Shown one piece after another: positions 15,801 to 22,603 of a DNA stretch of 22,603 bases. Position numbers and translations under genes: made by a program. This DNA comes from CAYMCQ01 sp964389025 (GTDB lineage: Bacteria > Verrucomicrobiota > Verrucomicrobiia > Limisphaerales > CAYMCQ01), in assembly GCA_964389025.1 (NCBI GenBank), contig CAYMCQ010000070.1:1-22603 (forward strand), read 5' to 3'. The notes beneath the pieces are model-generated. The model was given only the letters and a program-made list of their open reading frames with translations. It was not told the DNA's origin and ran no database searches. The first letter of the stretch is position 1; each line of letters opens with the position of its first letter.

Positions 15801-16018
15801 TCGACGCGAACAACTCGCTGGTGGTGACGGCTCCGAATAATTCCCTGAAGTTGAGGTTGACGCCGCAAACCGGGCGCTTGACCGGGACGTTCGCGCATCC
15901 GGGCTACACGAACAAACCGACCGCGCTCAAAGGCGTGTTGCTTCAGGAGGAAATCTTTGGCGCGGGATTTTTCCCCGGCACAAACCAGGGCGGCTCAATG
16001 ACATTGATGCCTGAATGA
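12863..16018 (+). CDS. Secreted parallel beta-helix protein with Ig-like domains
   Basis: With a GTG start at 12863 the protein has 1051 residues and begins with a clean signal peptide (residues 1-21, MRIFIRHTAIALAIFAHCAGA). The frame is open to a TTG at 12779, but that overlaps a promoter-like sequence and gives an overlong N-terminus. Residues about 22-435 are a right-handed parallel beta-helix (pectate-lyase-like) ending in DIGAFEQ, a frequent closing motif of such domains. An I-set Ig-like domain follows (about 447-530, with YQWRFNGAEI and DTGKYSVTVSN). Next come a second Ig-like segment (about 538-625), an InlB-type repeat with YVFTGWSGD (about 630-695), and a long C-terminal beta-rich region (698-1051) that I do not recognise. 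It is probably exported and may bind or cleave polysaccharide. No catalytic residues could be assigned, so no enzyme activity is claimed. Confidence 0.82.
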   Translation: MRIFIRHTAIALAIFAHCAGAAIYQVGPARTYTNLQSVARLLAPGDVVEVDGDATYTGGVTFDNDGTAAEKITIRGVRVNGLRPVISGGSSAAGNAVIRVRAGHYIFEGLDVTAAGDPNALRGFYNAADDTTLRDSVVHDCPLNGIAGATVAGSLTVQFVEVHHCGFEDHAHQIYVESANLRHPNAVFRLEFCFIHDGNGGNNVKSRVGRNEIYYNWIEGSAFHELDLIGADPDSQSAPPDAVREDSDVVGNVFYKLESSNGSVARLGSDGAGSSNGRYRFVNNTVIADRNWWLNYAIFKMVGRRESFEAHNNVFYRNGGLLVMVRQDPLPAGASNSFAGANNWVQKNSYTVPDEWTGTIIGTNPAFVDVTNFLLAPKTNSQLFNAGISPTAGLPDFPFPSPLAAPLFLPPPRTPYTNGEVLLRPVSDAIDIGAFEQSAAASVIVVQPSILAQPQGGHIAPGSNAVFSVVANGTAPLNYQWRFNGAEISGATGSSFTLANAQPSDTGKYSVTVSNIVGVAASASARLLVLLDTNRPVVVISSPPNNARLSNDVVTVSGVAADNVRVTGVVYQWNGAPFIPAIGTNNWSATLNLLPGTNTIHVKSVDTSGNESSQASRNFFFVVLSQLIARTNGFGSISPDFDGSFLEIGRRYQVTALPGANYVFTGWSGDVASTNAALAFFMQTNLLIEAGFVTNPFAPVSGIYSGLFADTNGVAHQSAGFLGATIKNNGAFTGKISVDGNTVALAGKFGLDGKATVTISRAKFGKPPLAVNLDLDFENHFGASDRIYGSVGGDSWTSTLRADRAVWSVGNPATAFTNRFTALIPGGSDAATLPPGFGCGLVTIDSSGRARWSGALADAMPLNQTAIISKNGDWPFYQPLYTGPLAITNGALVTTNKELKGCVFGWLRVTDSTLAGSVNWIKTPVATNIFYPNGFTNVSALIASRYSTPGAGTRAVNITSGMAILSGGNLNPPLTNHFVLDANNSLVVTAPNNSLKLRLTPQTGRLTGTFAHPGYTNKPTALKGVLLQEEIFGAGFFPGTNQGGSMTLMPE

Positions 16019-16355
16019 TTTTTCGGCGGTTCATTCTCCTTTCCACTTTGATTGTAACCCGGTGGTTTGACCGGCTGTCTATAAACGGGTTGTCATCGCT
16101 CATGCTTGATCCACATCCTTTGTCAAAATACAGCCTTGTTTTGTCTTCGTGGCGGCTGCGCCCGGCTTGTTCACCGTGTTGGCTTGCTCCATTCGCTCCA
16201 GAACATGCGCGAGTTTCTCACGAAGCGTCGCGAAAGATGCCGTCTGCCCGTTGTTTTTTCATTGCGCTCTTTCAGGCTTTCACTATAAGTTACTATACAG
16301 ATTTGCAGAATATTTTAAATCGAAAACCCGCTGCCATTCCAAACCATCAGTTCCT
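16019..16355. other. 337-base intergenic region with a candidate promoter and a possible gene remnant
   Basis: No convincing complete gene is present. The stretch contains an AACCCG/CGGGTT inverted repeat (16056-16061 with 16086-16091). It also has a minus-strand open frame of 52 codons (16100-16258) with a helical-looking segment, LREKLAHVLERMEQA, but no good start, which could be the tail of a decayed gene. The last 100 bases are clearly AT-richer than the surroundings and hold the candidate promoter of the downstream gene. Confidence 0.5.
16262..16289 (+). promoter_or_regulatory. Candidate promoter of the Calx-beta protein gene
   Basis: TTGCGC (16262-16267) is followed after 16 bases by TATAAG (16284-16289), five matches to the -10 consensus, in the AT-rich part of the gap 67 bases before the ATG. 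A second -10-like TATACA lies at 16294-16299. The -35 match is weak, so this is only a suggestion. Confidence 0.3.
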
Positions 16356-19300
16356 ATGAATAGTCAACAATCACTCAGAAATCGTCCCTCTCAAATCCTC
16401 GCTGCCGTCGTTGCAGGTTTAGCCGTCTTCCCGCTCGCATTGGCGCTGCGCGTGGGGGCAACTCCTTACGCCACGGCACTGACGAACAGCGCAGGCATTA
16501 TATCGTTCCGGCTCAATGAGAGCGCGGACGGAGTCAAAGTCATCTCCAGCGGCGGTGCCGTGACGAATGATTTGGGGCCGCTGCCTCAAGGCCTCACCGT
16601 GACAAATCTGGGAATCTCGGGCGTGTATAAAGTGCAGGTGTCAAAAGCCGGCAGTGCGGGCTGGCAATCCGGAGTCACAAATCAAATCAGCGTGGACACC
16701 AACAACTTTGTCAAATTCGTCAACCAACGCGGCGTGGCGGTGAACAAGAACACCAACAGCCCGTATTTCGGCCGCATTTATGTTTCCGTGGCCACGGCTG
16801 GAACCGTGGCTTCAAATGAATTTAATCTGGGTCCGCGCACTGTTGGCGAAGGGTTTTACCTGCTGAACGCGGACCAGACGGATGCGCTGGGCGAAGGCGA
16901 CACAGCTCGAACTGCCGGGCTGGTCTTTGATTCTGATGGCACGACTGGCACAGAAAGTCCATACCGTCTGTTTGTTGGGCCGGATGACAATCTTTTCATC
17001 TCTGATTGGTCCGCCACCAATGGGGCGCTCTTCGTTACGGACCCCAACGTAGCGACAAATTCGTTTGCCACAAATGTTTTAGACGGCATTGGCGGGCCGT
17101 TTCCGGTGACCTCCAGCAGAATCCATGGTAGCATCGCTTCGTGCTGGGTGGAAGGTTCTGTGGGTGTGAACCTGACCGTCTATGCGCAGGACGAAGATTT
17201 GCAGACGGACAGGGAAACAACCGACCCGACTGAGAGGAACAGCGTGTGGCTGTATAACATTGGATCGGGAACGCTGCCATACACCAGTCTGCCAACCAAA
17301 TATTTGAGCTATGGAACGTTGGGGGCATTCTCTCAAGTCAGCAAGATTGACCGTGGACCGGACGGCAAATGGTATGGCTCGAACCGACGCGCAGACAATG
17401 CCACAACCGCAGGCATTTTCGTGCTTTCTTCCGATGGCATGACCAACCTTTGGAACTCGCTGTCGGCGTGGAGAACTTTCACGGGCGACCCCGCCGCTTT
17501 TGATGTTCATTTCTCGGAGATGCGGGGTTTCGCCGTGTCGCCCGATGGAAGGTATCTGGTCGGTTTCAAGGCGAATACGAACGCAGCCAAAATCCTGCCG
17601 TTGGAGTCCGGGGTCCCGAACATCACCAATCTTATCACCATGCCGACGACGCCCACGACTTCCATCGGACGAGATATCTGCTTTGATGCAGTCGGGAATC
17701 TCTATACGGTGAGTTCCGGGCAGCAAATGTTGCGCATCTATTCACCGGGCGGAAATTCGGTGGTCACCACAGGTTCCGATGGCACTCTTACCATCCTCCA
17801 GCTTCCGGAGGTCACTGTGCAGGCAACGACTCCGGTTGCAACTGAGGCGGGGCCGGTAAACGGCGTGTTCACTCTGACGCGCGGCGGAGGCACGGCTGAT
17901 CCTCTGACCGTCGGCTACAATATCGTCGGCACTGCAACAAACGGAGTGGATTACACCGCAATCTCAGATTCCGTGACTTTCCTCCCTGGCCAAAACACCA
18001 CCAATGTCAGCATCGTCCCGGTAGATGATTCCATCGCGGAGTTCACCGAGACCGTCACGTTTAGCCTCAATTTGAGCAACACTTACAATTTGGGATCTCC
18101 CTCCAGCGCGACGTTGGCCATCGTGGACAACGAGACGCCGGAACTTTCCATCACGAACCTCCACACCCAGATGTTCGAGCGCACCAACGACTACGCACGC
18201 TATCAAATCACGCGCCGGGGCAACACCAATGCGGCGACATTCACGGTCAATCTTTCCTTCACCGGCTCGGCCACCAGCGGCACCGACTTTTACGCCGACG
18301 CGGTGACAATTGATCCGGGTAATGTGACGAAGGCTTTCCAGATTTATGCCCTCGACGATTCTTTGGTCGAAACCAACGAAACAGTCATTTGCAGTCTGGC
18401 GGCGGCGGGCGGGGGCGAATACACCATCGGCTCGCCCAGCACAGCGGGGACGGTGACGATTGTGAACGCCACCTTGCCGCCCGAAGAGGTTTTATTCTCG
18501 GACAACTTTGACACGGACACTACAGGCAACTGGACGCTGCGGTTCGGAAGCACCAATGGCTTTGATGACTACACGTTCGCTTTTAACTATGACTACAGCT
18601 TCGACAGTATTCCGTCCGCCCCGCATTCAACCAACGGCACCACGCGTGGCCTTAAAATGACGGTCAACAAGCTCGACTCAACGCCATTGGGCGCCGCAGG
18701 AATCAACTTCTATCCCAACGGGCAAAACTTCAGCGGAGACTACGCGCTGCGGTTTGACATGTATCTGATAGATGCCGGTGGCAACAATGCGACTGAAGGC
18801 GCATTGTTCGGCATCAACCACTCGGGCACCAAGACCAACTGGTTCCGCCTCAGCGGTGGCGGGCCGCCTCCGGGATTGACTTTCGACGGGTTGTTTTTCG
18901 ATGTGCTGGCCGACAATCAATCCTCCGTCAACTCCTATGCGCTCTGGAGCCTGCCGCTGACCGGAAACAACCCGACCAAGCAGACCTTCACGTCATTTAC
19001 CGGTCTGACGGGAATTTTCAAAGCGCCGCCGTGGGCTGTCGCGGGACTCCCATCCAACCTCATTCCCTCGACGAATTCAATTTGGGCGGACGTCGAAGCC
19101 AGCCAGATCAACAACGTGGTTGCCTTGAAGGTCAACGGCACGCAAATCCTGAGCTATACGAACACGGGAGGAACCACCAGCGGCAACATCATGATCGGTT
19201 ACGTTGATCCATTTGATTCGGTTGGCCTCAGCAGCTCTGCCATCATCTATGACAACGTCCGCGTGGTTCGAGCTTTCCAATACCGCGTCACTAGTGTTGT

Positions 19301-19508
19301 GAAGTCGGGCGGCAGTATTCTCATTGACTTCAACCACCCCGACACGGCGGAGCCGGCCAGTGCGTTCAAGCTTCAATCCTCCACGACAGCGGACGGGCCA
19401 TACGCGGACATCAGTGCCACGATCACTCAGACGGGCATCGGCACATATCATGTCGTCGCGTCAGCTCCAGATAATGCCACGTATTATCGCATCAAACGTC
19501 TCTTTTAA
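16356..19508 (+). CDS. Secreted propeller-like protein with two Calx-beta domains
   Basis: The 1050-residue protein starts at the ATG at 16356 and has a signal peptide (basic residues, then ILAAVVAGLAVFPLALAL, cleaved about residue 35). The frame is open upstream to 16149, but the signal peptide decides the start. Residues about 36-480 contain repeated beta-strand segments with Asp-Gly turns (DRGPDGKWYGSN, VSPDGRYLVGF, FDAVGNLYTV), which suggest an NHL/WD-like propeller. Two Calx-beta domains follow (about 484-600 and 590-705), with TNGVDYTAISDSVTFLPGQ and SGTDFYADAVTIDPG as typical strands. From about 711 (LFSDNFDTDTTGNW) there is a concanavalin/LamG-like jelly-roll, and the end (about 975-1050) is a small beta domain closing in YYRIKRLF. 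Calx-beta domains usually bind calcium. The role, probably at the cell surface, is unknown. Base composition is less GC-rich than the neighbours. Confidence 0.82.
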   Translation: MNSQQSLRNRPSQILAAVVAGLAVFPLALALRVGATPYATALTNSAGIISFRLNESADGVKVISSGGAVTNDLGPLPQGLTVTNLGISGVYKVQVSKAGSAGWQSGVTNQISVDTNNFVKFVNQRGVAVNKNTNSPYFGRIYVSVATAGTVASNEFNLGPRTVGEGFYLLNADQTDALGEGDTARTAGLVFDSDGTTGTESPYRLFVGPDDNLFISDWSATNGALFVTDPNVATNSFATNVLDGIGGPFPVTSSRIHGSIASCWVEGSVGVNLTVYAQDEDLQTDRETTDPTERNSVWLYNIGSGTLPYTSLPTKYLSYGTLGAFSQVSKIDRGPDGKWYGSNRRADNATTAGIFVLSSDGMTNLWNSLSAWRTFTGDPAAFDVHFSEMRGFAVSPDGRYLVGFKANTNAAKILPLESGVPNITNLITMPTTPTTSIGRDICFDAVGNLYTVSSGQQMLRIYSPGGNSVVTTGSDGTLTILQLPEVTVQATTPVATEAGPVNGVFTLTRGGGTADPLTVGYNIVGTATNGVDYTAISDSVTFLPGQNTTNVSIVPVDDSIAEFTETVTFSLNLSNTYNLGSPSSATLAIVDNETPELSITNLHTQMFERTNDYARYQITRRGNTNAATFTVNLSFTGSATSGTDFYADAVTIDPGNVTKAFQIYALDDSLVETNETVICSLAAAGGGEYTIGSPSTAGTVTIVNATLPPEEVLFSDNFDTDTTGNWTLRFGSTNGFDDYTFAFNYDYSFDSIPSAPHSTNGTTRGLKMTVNKLDSTPLGAAGINFYPNGQNFSGDYALRFDMYLIDAGGNNATEGALFGINHSGTKTNWFRLSGGGPPPGLTFDGLFFDVLADNQSSVNSYALWSLPLTGNNPTKQTFTSFTGLTGIFKAPPWAVAGLPSNLIPSTNSIWADVEASQINNVVALKVNGTQILSYTNTGGTTSGNIMIGYVDPFDSVGLSSSAIIYDNVRVVRAFQYRVTSVVKSGGSILIDFNHPDTAEPASAFKLQSSTTADGPYADISATITQTGIGTYHVVASAPDNATYYRIKRLF

Positions 19509-19526
19509 ACAAAACCAGTCTTCATT

Positions 19527-19557
19527 CCGAGGCATCCGTGTTTGCCGCATGCCTCGG
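19527..19557. terminator. Hairpin between convergent genes, probable bidirectional terminator
   Basis: CCGAGGCAT (19527-19535) and ATGCCTCGG (19549-19557) form a perfect 9-base inverted repeat around a 13-base loop. It lies 18 bases after the Calx-beta gene stop and touches the stop codon of the convergent lipoprotein gene, the usual place for a shared terminator. No long T-run follows on either strand, so termination efficiency is uncertain. Confidence 0.6.
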
Positions 19558-20403
19558 CTAAATGCCGTCGCGACCGCCTCTGAGCAAGCCCAGGTCGTCG
19601 AGCATTTCCCGGGCGACGCGCACCATCTCAATCTGTGCGTTGAGGTGGTCCATCCCGGCTTCGATGTTCACATAGGGGATTTTTTTGTGCGCGAAGAACA
19701 CGGACAGCGAGCCATCGTCGGGCGCGCGGTCATTGTCCTGCAAAACGACGTTGAAACCCCTTTCCTTCAGGTAATCGAAAAACCGCGGGTCCGTGACGTA
19801 GAAAAAGTCGCGGGGATTGCGTTGTTGACTGACTTGGACGGTGGCCGCGGCGTCGGCGTGCTCCCCGCCGGGCTGGTAAATTCGGATGGAGAACGTGCCG
19901 CCGTTATTGTGCAGCGCGATGATGGCCTGCTCGCGTTCCAGCGCGAAGCGGGAAAGGTATTGCGTGGCGAAAGTTTTGACGGCGCGATGCGCGGCTTCGG
20001 AATAAACGCCTTCACCTTGCATTTCGAGCGTCCGCCGGATGCCGGCGTCGGAAAAAATCCGGTTCGGATCGAACACGTAGTTTTGGCCGTTGAGACCGAA
20101 GCGGACGAGGCGCTTCCCACTGTGGGAAAGTTTGATGAGCCGTCCGCCAGACAGTTGAATGATCACTTTGCCGGCGGCGACGGAGGTGCTTTCGTTTTCG
20201 TGGACGTTGATCATCGTGGGCGCGGGTTTGCCGCGCCGGAAAACTTCGGCGGTCACGACGGCATCGCCGATTTTGAAGGGCGCTTTCGTGCTGACGATTT
20301 GCCTGGCCGGGTTTCGTTCTGTGGCGCAGCCGACCAGCGAGGCGAGCGCCAGCGCCAGCAGGGTAATTTTGCAAGTCGTGATCGCGGGTCGTGGTGTTTT
20401 CAT
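19558..20403 (-). CDS. Lipoprotein with M14 carboxypeptidase/AstE-like zinc-hydrolase motifs
   Basis: The 281-residue protein has a lipoprotein signal: basic N-terminus, hydrophobic ITLLALALASLVG and lipobox LVGC with Cys26. I do not know a named family, but the motif order is that of M14 metallopeptidases and AstE/aspartoacylase enzymes. An HxxE zinc pair occurs in INVHENES (His68, Glu71). An Asn-Arg substrate-binding dyad occurs in FDPNRIF (Asn114-Arg115, compare LNRNF in carboxypeptidases). A third zinc His is in IALHNN (His165), and a candidate catalytic Glu is in YVNIEAG (Glu248). This suggests a zinc-dependent amidase or peptidase in the periplasm or outer membrane, perhaps acting on peptidoglycan peptides; the substrate is a guess. 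It starts 1 base after the histone-deacetylase-family gene, so the two are cotranscribed. Confidence 0.8.
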   Translation of the reverse strand: MKTPRPAITTCKITLLALALASLVGCATERNPARQIVSTKAPFKIGDAVVTAEVFRRGKPAPTMINVHENESTSVAAGKVIIQLSGGRLIKLSHSGKRLVRFGLNGQNYVFDPNRIFSDAGIRRTLEMQGEGVYSEAAHRAVKTFATQYLSRFALEREQAIIALHNNGGTFSIRIYQPGGEHADAAATVQVSQQRNPRDFFYVTDPRFFDYLKERGFNVVLQDNDRAPDDGSLSVFFAHKKIPYVNIEAGMDHLNAQIEMVRVAREMLDDLGLLRGGRDGI

Positions 20404-20404
20404 A

Positions 20405-21268
20405 TCAGAGATTGTTCAGTCCCTTGAGATAGGCAAAAATAAGTTCGGGCAAAGCGCTGCTGTAACCCCCTTCAAGCTGGCTGAACGCCGGCACACCGAG
20501 CGCGCGAATCGCCTGCCCGAGCCAGTGATAATCCTCCACTTCGAGCGTTTCCTGCGCGAGCGGGTCGCGGGCGTAGGCGTCGAAACCGGCGGAGATGGCG
20601 ACGAGATCGGGCTTGAATTTTTTCAACTCGTCGAGCGCGCGTTGCAAAATTTTCCGATACTCGGCGCGCGGCGTTTCGGGCGCGACGGGAAAATTGAAAC
20701 AGTTGTCGCCGACATTGCCCGCTCCCGTGCCGGGGTAACAGGGAAACTGGTGTATGGAGAAAAAAGCCGCGCCCGGTTTGTTGAGCAAGATGTCTTCCGT
20801 GCCGTTGCCGTGGTGAACGTCGAAATCGTAAACAGCGACCCGCTTCGCTCCGGTCGCGAGCGCTTCAAGCGCCGCAATGGCGATGTTGTTGAGGTAACAA
20901 AATCCCATGGCGTGGTCGCGTGTGGCGTGATGGCCGGGCGGACGCATGAGGCTGAAAACCGTCTCGCCATTGCGCGCGCAATGCAATGCTTCGAGCGCTG
21001 CGCCGACGGATAGGCGGGCCAGTTTCGCAATGTCCGGAAAGTGCGGCGTATCGCCATCGAAACCAGTCGGAATCTCAAGGCGCTTCACGAGTTGCGGTGA
21101 GTGCGCGCGAAGAATGACGTTTTCGTCGGTTGCGCGAGGTTTTGCCCATTCAATTTTCAAATCGGTTTGCGCCCGCAATTTTTCCAGGGTTTTGCTGATG
21201 CGCTGCGGTCGTTCGGGATGGCCGCGCTCGTGATAGCCCATGCAACCTTCGTCGGTGATGATTTTCAT
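20405..21268 (-). CDS. Histone deacetylase family (acetylpolyamine/acetoin-utilisation type) hydrolase
   Basis: The 287-residue enzyme is a zinc-dependent deacetylase of the arginase/HDAC fold. All active-site motifs are present: RPPGHH (catalytic His113-His114), GFCYLNNIAIAA, the zinc site YDFDVHHGNGTED (Asp150 and His152), SAGFDAYARDPLA (third ligand Asp230) and EGGY with the catalytic Tyr269. The N-terminus has the usual HPERPQR segment. Bacterial members act on acetylated polyamines, acetoin-related substrates or proteins; the substrate cannot be told here. The length is slightly short but complete, since class II bacterial proteins are usually 300-370 residues. It is the first gene of a two-gene operon with the lipoprotein (1-base gap) and is divergent from the S1/P1 nuclease. 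Confidence 0.93.
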   Translation of the reverse strand: MKIITDEGCMGYHERGHPERPQRISKTLEKLRAQTDLKIEWAKPRATDENVILRAHSPQLVKRLEIPTGFDGDTPHFPDIAKLARLSVGAALEALHCARNGETVFSLMRPPGHHATRDHAMGFCYLNNIAIAALEALATGAKRVAVYDFDVHHGNGTEDILLNKPGAAFFSIHQFPCYPGTGAGNVGDNCFNFPVAPETPRAEYRKILQRALDELKKFKPDLVAISAGFDAYARDPLAQETLEVEDYHWLGQAIRALGVPAFSQLEGGYSSALPELIFAYLKGLNNL

Positions 21269-21276
21269 TTTAACGC

Positions 21277-21306
21277 GGACAGGATGGACAGAATTTTCAG
21301 GATTTC
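21277..21306. repeat. Short 9-base-period intergenic repeat
   Basis: Three consecutive 9-base variants, ACAGGATGG, ACAGAATTT and TCAGGATTT, lie at 21279-21305 in the 114-base spacer between the divergent HDAC-family and S1/P1 nuclease genes, directly upstream of the HDAC start. From memory, very similar AGGAT-type strings are scattered between genes in Verrucomicrobiota and Planctomycetota genomes. The spacer must also contain both promoters; I see no strong consensus match. Confidence 0.5.
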
Positions 21307-21382
21307 AAACACGCAACGGGACGCGATTATTTTGTTCGCTCATTGAAAGAGAATCCTTAAACTGTCGTCCAATCTGCAACTT

Positions 21383-22435
21383 ATGAAAAAAATTGTCGCC
21401 TTAAGTTTGTTAATTGTTCCGGCATTGTTTGAAACGACGGCGTTAGCGTGGGACTATGACGGTCATCGGCTTGTCAACCAGCTCGCGATTGCCTCGTTGC
21501 CGGCGGATTTTCCACGCTTCGTCCAGACTCCGGCGGCGAAGGAGCGCATCGCTTTTCTCGCGGGCGAAGCGGACCGCTGGCGCAACACCCCGGACTTGCC
21601 GTTGCAACATTGTCAGGAGCCAGACCACTTTATAGACATCGAGGAACTGGCGCATTGCGGATTTACACCGGAGTCGCTGCCGGTTTTCCGGTATGATTTT
21701 GTTTCGCAGGTTGCCGCGGCGCGCAAGGCGCATCCGGAAAGTTTTCCACCAGCGGCCAGAGAAGACCCGGCGCACAAATACATCTGGGCGGGGTTGTTGC
21801 CGTGGGCCATCACGGAAAATTACGGGAAACTGAAATCTGGGTTTTCTTATCTCAAGACATATCAGCAACACGGCGGCACGCCGGAAGAAATCGCGAACGC
21901 GGAGGCCAGCATCATTTACATCATGGGCGTGATGGGACATTACGTTGGCGATGCATCGCAGCCGTTGCACACTACGATCCATCATCACGGCTGGATCGGC
22001 GCGAATCCGCGCGGTTACTCGACGAAGACGAGCATTCACGCCTGGATTGACGGCGGATATTTCGGCAAAATCGGCGGAGCGGATTCCAAGGCGATGCAAA
22101 AAAACATCCGTCCGGCGCAGCTTGTTTCATTGAACGGAAAGTCCGCGCGTCCGGATGAAATGTTCCGCGTGGCAATGAACTTCATTTCCGAGCAGCACAA
22201 GCTTGTCGAGCCGCTGTATCAAATGGACAAGGACGGAAAACTTTCCGGCGAAGGCGAAGTGGGACTGCAAGGCAGGGCGTTTCTCGAAGGACAAATCGTG
22301 AAGTCCGGGCAATTGCTCGGCGACATCTGGTATTCCGCGTGGCAGCAGGCGCCGCCGGACCAGTATCTCCAAAGCCAGCTTGCCAAGCGAAAGCTCGCGG
22401 AGGGGAACACCAATCCAGCGGCAGCAAAGCCGTAA
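21383..22435 (+). CDS. Secreted S1/P1-type zinc nuclease
   Basis: The 350-residue protein has a signal peptide (residues 1-22, ending TTALA) cleaved just before Trp23. In S1/P1 nucleases the mature N-terminal Trp itself binds zinc, so this position fits well. The other trinuclear zinc ligands are recognisable: His28 in DYDGHRLV, Asp64 in GEADRWR, His82 in DHFIDI, His186 and Asp190 in MGHYVGDASQPLH, His196, and His219/Asp223 in SIHAWIDGG. The fold is all-helical and related to phospholipase C. The expected role is cleavage of single-stranded DNA or RNA outside the cytoplasm, for nutrient scavenging. The Ala/Pro/Asn-rich C-terminal tail is probably disordered. No clear Shine-Dalgarno precedes the ATG. 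Confidence 0.92.
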   Translation: MKKIVALSLLIVPALFETTALAWDYDGHRLVNQLAIASLPADFPRFVQTPAAKERIAFLAGEADRWRNTPDLPLQHCQEPDHFIDIEELAHCGFTPESLPVFRYDFVSQVAAARKAHPESFPPAAREDPAHKYIWAGLLPWAITENYGKLKSGFSYLKTYQQHGGTPEEIANAEASIIYIMGVMGHYVGDASQPLHTTIHHHGWIGANPRGYSTKTSIHAWIDGGYFGKIGGADSKAMQKNIRPAQLVSLNGKSARPDEMFRVAMNFISEQHKLVEPLYQMDKDGKLSGEGEVGLQGRAFLEGQIVKSGQLLGDIWYSAWQQAPPDQYLQSQLAKRKLAEGNTNPAAAKP

Positions 22436-22485
22436 ATTTGCCGTTCGGCCAAAATGCGGCGGAAGTTTTGCAAAAGGAAATTCTT

Positions 22486-22504
22486 GCAACGCTCCGGAGC
22501 TTGC
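22486..22504. terminator. Small palindrome after the S1/P1 nuclease gene
   Basis: GCAAC-GCTCC/GGAGC-TTGC forms a near-perfect palindrome with one bulged base and almost no loop, 51 bases after the stop codon. It may take part in termination or be an intergenic repeat; there is no T-tract. The rest of 22436-22603 shows no gene that I can support. Confidence 0.3.
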
Positions 22505-22603
22505 GCTGAAAAGCCCTTACGGATTGGGCGCATCCACACATCGTTCCTAAATTGGTGTGCTGTTGACGGAGTTTGCAGGATGGAAGGCGTAACGGTTCCT
22601 CAA

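Noticed and set aside
16149..16355. N-terminal extension of the Calx-beta protein
   Set aside because: It would bury the signal peptide about 70 residues inside the protein and crosses the AT-rich promoter-like stretch.
1..22603. tRNA or rRNA genes, integrase or transposase genes
   Set aside because: I found no cloverleaf-like sequence, rRNA motif or complete mobile-element protein on either strand.

Overview
The window reads as a chromosomal piece of a GC-rich Gram-negative bacterium, most likely a Verrucomicrobiota member (Limisphaerales/Pedosphaera-like). The clues are an alternative complex III (ACIII) operon, two very large Asn/Thr-rich secreted proteins built from beta-helix, Ig-like and Calx-beta modules, and short palindromic repeats. 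The lineage is an inference from gene style; no rRNA or other phylogenetic marker is present.

Region 1 (1-11056, + strand) is one tightly packed respiratory operon. It holds actA (5' end outside the window), actB, actC, actD, actE and actF, a small membrane protein, a CcoN-like 12-helix protein, a CcoO-like monoheme cytochrome and a second membrane-anchored monoheme cytochrome c. Most neighbours overlap by 1-4 bases. ACIII oxidises quinol and passes electrons to c-type cytochromes. The unusual part is the CcoN homologue: it keeps the fold and flanking motifs of cbb3 oxidase subunit I, but every histidine that binds heme or CuB, and the active-site tyrosine, is replaced. No other oxidase catalytic subunit is visible here. 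The downstream half of the operon may therefore be a non-catalytic membrane scaffold carrying cytochromes that receive electrons from ACIII.

Region 2 (11029-12750, - strand) is a likely aroK-queG pair (shikimate kinase, epoxyqueuosine reductase). A palindromic repeat lies between the genes. A second, different palindrome made of 7-base units sits in frame inside queG. queG and the last cytochrome gene converge and overlap by 28 bases.

Region 3 (12779-19508, + strand) encodes two exported proteins of about 1050 residues each. The first is a parallel beta-helix protein with Ig-like domains. The second is a propeller-like protein with two Calx-beta domains and a C-terminal jelly-roll-like region. 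A 337-base gap separates them, with a candidate promoter and a possible gene remnant. A strong hairpin at 19527-19557 separates the second gene from convergent genes.

Region 4 (19558-22435) holds a two-gene minus-strand operon, a class II histone-deacetylase-family hydrolase followed 1 base later by a lipoprotein with M14 carboxypeptidase/AstE-like zinc motifs. A divergent gene encodes a secreted S1/P1-type zinc nuclease. The 114-base divergent spacer carries a short 9-base-period repeat. The last 168 bases contain only a small palindrome.
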